A DNA stretch of 22,587 nucleotides from Bacilli bacterium (lineage in GTDB: Bacteria > Bacillota_I > Bacilli_A > RF39 > UBA660). The notes below the pieces were generated by a model. It saw only the letters and a program-made list of their open reading frames with translations, had not been told where the DNA came from and did no database searches. Positions within the stretch are counted from its first letter, which is position 1. Every line of letters begins with the position of its first letter. Positions 21,714 to 22,587 of the stretch are shown in pieces. The stretch lies in assembly GCA_016302505.1 (NCBI GenBank), contig JAEDNL010000019.1, positions 1 to 22,587 on the forward strand. Direction: 5' to 3'. Both the position numbers and the translations under genes were made by a program.

Positions 21714-21742
21714 ATTATAGCACTCAAAAAATATTTTGTAAA
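21714..21742 (-). promoter_or_regulatory. Promoter of ileS operon
   Basis: TTTACA (21737-21742), a 17-base spacer and an extended -10 TGC-TATAAT (hexamer 21714-21719) on the minus strand. The predicted start near 21707 lies just ahead of the T-box stem I. Confidence 0.8.
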
Positions 21743-21760
21743 GGAGTTTTACTAAAATTA

Positions 21761-21788
21761 TTGATTTAATATTTCAAAATGATATAAT
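21761..21788 (+). promoter_or_regulatory. Promoter of the L,D-transpeptidase gene
   Basis: TTGATT (21761-21766), a 16-base spacer and TGA-TATAAT (hexamer 21783-21788), diverging from the ileS promoter. The leader is about 13 bases long and includes AAAGGAG. Confidence 0.75.
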
Positions 21789-21807
21789 ACATCACAAAGG
21801 AGAATAT

Positions 21808-22524
21808 ATGAAAAAAGAAAACTTTATTTCACTAGGACTTGCATTAACTTTAGTGCTTACTAGTGGTTGTCAAATTAAGAATAATAATGAAAAAGAAGAA
21901 GTAAAAGAAACAGAAGAAGTTATAGAAGAAGTTATACCTACAATAGAACCTACTCCTACTCCTGATGTATTTTATCAAAATAATGACTTTGCTACTGTAC
22001 TAAAAGATACTAATCTTTATGATGAATATGGTAATGTTATTGAAGTAGTTGAAAAGTGTCAAAAGGTACTTAGAATAAGTAGTAATTCAACACTAGCATT
22101 TGTACAAACAGAATCACTTCAAAATGGTTATATTTATAATGATGATTTAGAAATATTACCGGATTTATTCGTAGAAGTTGATATAAGTGATCAAACAGTT
22201 AAAATGTATAAAGATAATGAAGTTATATTAACTACTCTAACTGTTACTGGCAAAACAAGTACACCAACTAGAGTTGGATACTTCCCTATTACTTATAAAA
22301 CATACGATACTTATTTAACTGGGCCTGGCTATAAATCACATGTATATTACTGGATGCCTTTTGATGGTGGTATCGGACTTCATGATGCAGATTGGAGAGA
22401 TACATTTGGTGGAGATATTTATATAAATGATGGTTCTCATGGATGTGTTAATCTTCCTCATGATGCTGCTAAAGAAATATATGAAACTGTAGATGCTGGT
22501 ACAATGGTTTTAGTTCATAATTAA
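21808..22524 (+). CDS. L,D-transpeptidase lipoprotein (YkuD domain)
   Basis: The 238-aa protein has a lipoprotein signal: basic start, hydrophobic core and lipobox L-T-S-G|C with lipid-modified C21. An acidic Glu/Pro-rich linker (about 27-53) follows, then an SH3-like region (about 55-118) and the YkuD domain (about 120-238). The catalytic block is GIGLHDADWRDTFGGDIYIN, then DGSHGCVNLP with H211 and nucleophile C213. These enzymes form 3-3 cross-links in peptidoglycan or attach proteins to it, on the outer face of the membrane. AAAGGAG lies before the ATG. Together with spoIIP and the transglutaminase-like gene it is one of three cell-surface genes in the window. The exact acceptor is unknown. 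Confidence 0.92.
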   Translation: MKKENFISLGLALTLVLTSGCQIKNNNEKEEVKETEEVIEEVIPTIEPTPTPDVFYQNNDFATVLKDTNLYDEYGNVIEVVEKCQKVLRISSNSTLAFVQTESLQNGYIYNDDLEILPDLFVEVDISDQTVKMYKDNEVILTTLTVTGKTSTPTRVGYFPITYKTYDTYLTGPGYKSHVYYWMPFDGGIGLHDADWRDTFGGDIYINDGSHGCVNLPHDAAKEIYETVDAGTMVLVHN

Positions 22525-22552
22525 AAGCTTTCTTTATTGAAAGCTTTTAGTT
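22523..22552 (+). terminator. Rho-independent terminator of L,D-transpeptidase gene
   Basis: AAAAGCTTTC pairs perfectly with GAAAGCTTTT (10 bp, loop TTTATT), followed by TTTTAGTTTA. It starts within the stop codon. The remaining bases to 22587 hold nothing that I can call. Confidence 0.8.
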
Positions 22553-22587
22553 TACTTTTAATTGATAAGAATTTATAGAAGTCCCAT

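Noticed and set aside
22560..22587. End of a convergent minus-strand gene at the right edge
   Set aside because: A few open codons and a stop can be read, but the window ends before any recognisable sequence.

Overview
The window is strongly AT-rich, gene-dense DNA from the chromosome of an anaerobic, endospore-forming member of the Bacillota, probably an uncultured Bacilli/Erysipelotrichia-like gut lineage. The evidence is a Gram-positive primosome pair (DnaB/DnaI), the sporulation genes spoIIP and sigK, a T-box in front of ileS, the YqeG/YqeH pair, and an oxygen-sensitive class III ribonucleotide reductase. TGA is used as a stop (dnaB, dnaI, spoIIP) and Trp is TGG, so the code is standard and not that of Mollicutes. 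There are no IS elements, phage genes, CRISPR arrays, tRNAs or rRNAs.

Layout: 62-2775 (-) is a dnaB-dnaI-mthfS operon joined by 4-bp ATGA overlaps. uvrC (-) and a short yigZ-type gene (+) diverge at about 4650. A 108-aa membrane protein gene and spoIIP (-) form a pair at 5011-6221. rpsT and a membrane-anchored transglutaminase-like gene (+) follow to 7599. From 13236 down to 7631 (-) runs yqeG-yqeH-mutL-(53-aa ORF)-miaA-(60-aa ORF)-HExxH protein, ending in a short gene remnant. 13355-16364 (-) is the anaerobic nucleotide reductase operon. sigK (+) converges on a GNAT gene (-). ileS and a GLUG-like gene (-) are led by an Ile T-box. An L,D-transpeptidase lipoprotein (+) closes the window.

The most notable observation is that the class III reductase is split. 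The large NrdD stops right after its C-terminal Cys-rich zinc site, and the glycyl-radical segment (R-I-T-G-Y-L plus the F-N-x-x-K tail) is a separate 51-aa ORF with its own ribosome binding site. It lies between nrdD and nrdG and overlaps nrdG by 14 bases. The radical chemistry would therefore need two polypeptides plus the NrdG activase.

Other points of interest: a terminator for the GNAT gene that is written inside the 3' coding end of sigK, with a 21-bp sequence repeated at the other end of the GNAT gene; terminators that contain the stop codons of their own genes; a yigZ-like gene that appears leaderless and lacks the second domain; and several small genes sitting between well-known ones. 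Four genes are best started downstream of a GTG or TTG codon that lies in or next to their Shine-Dalgarno sequence.
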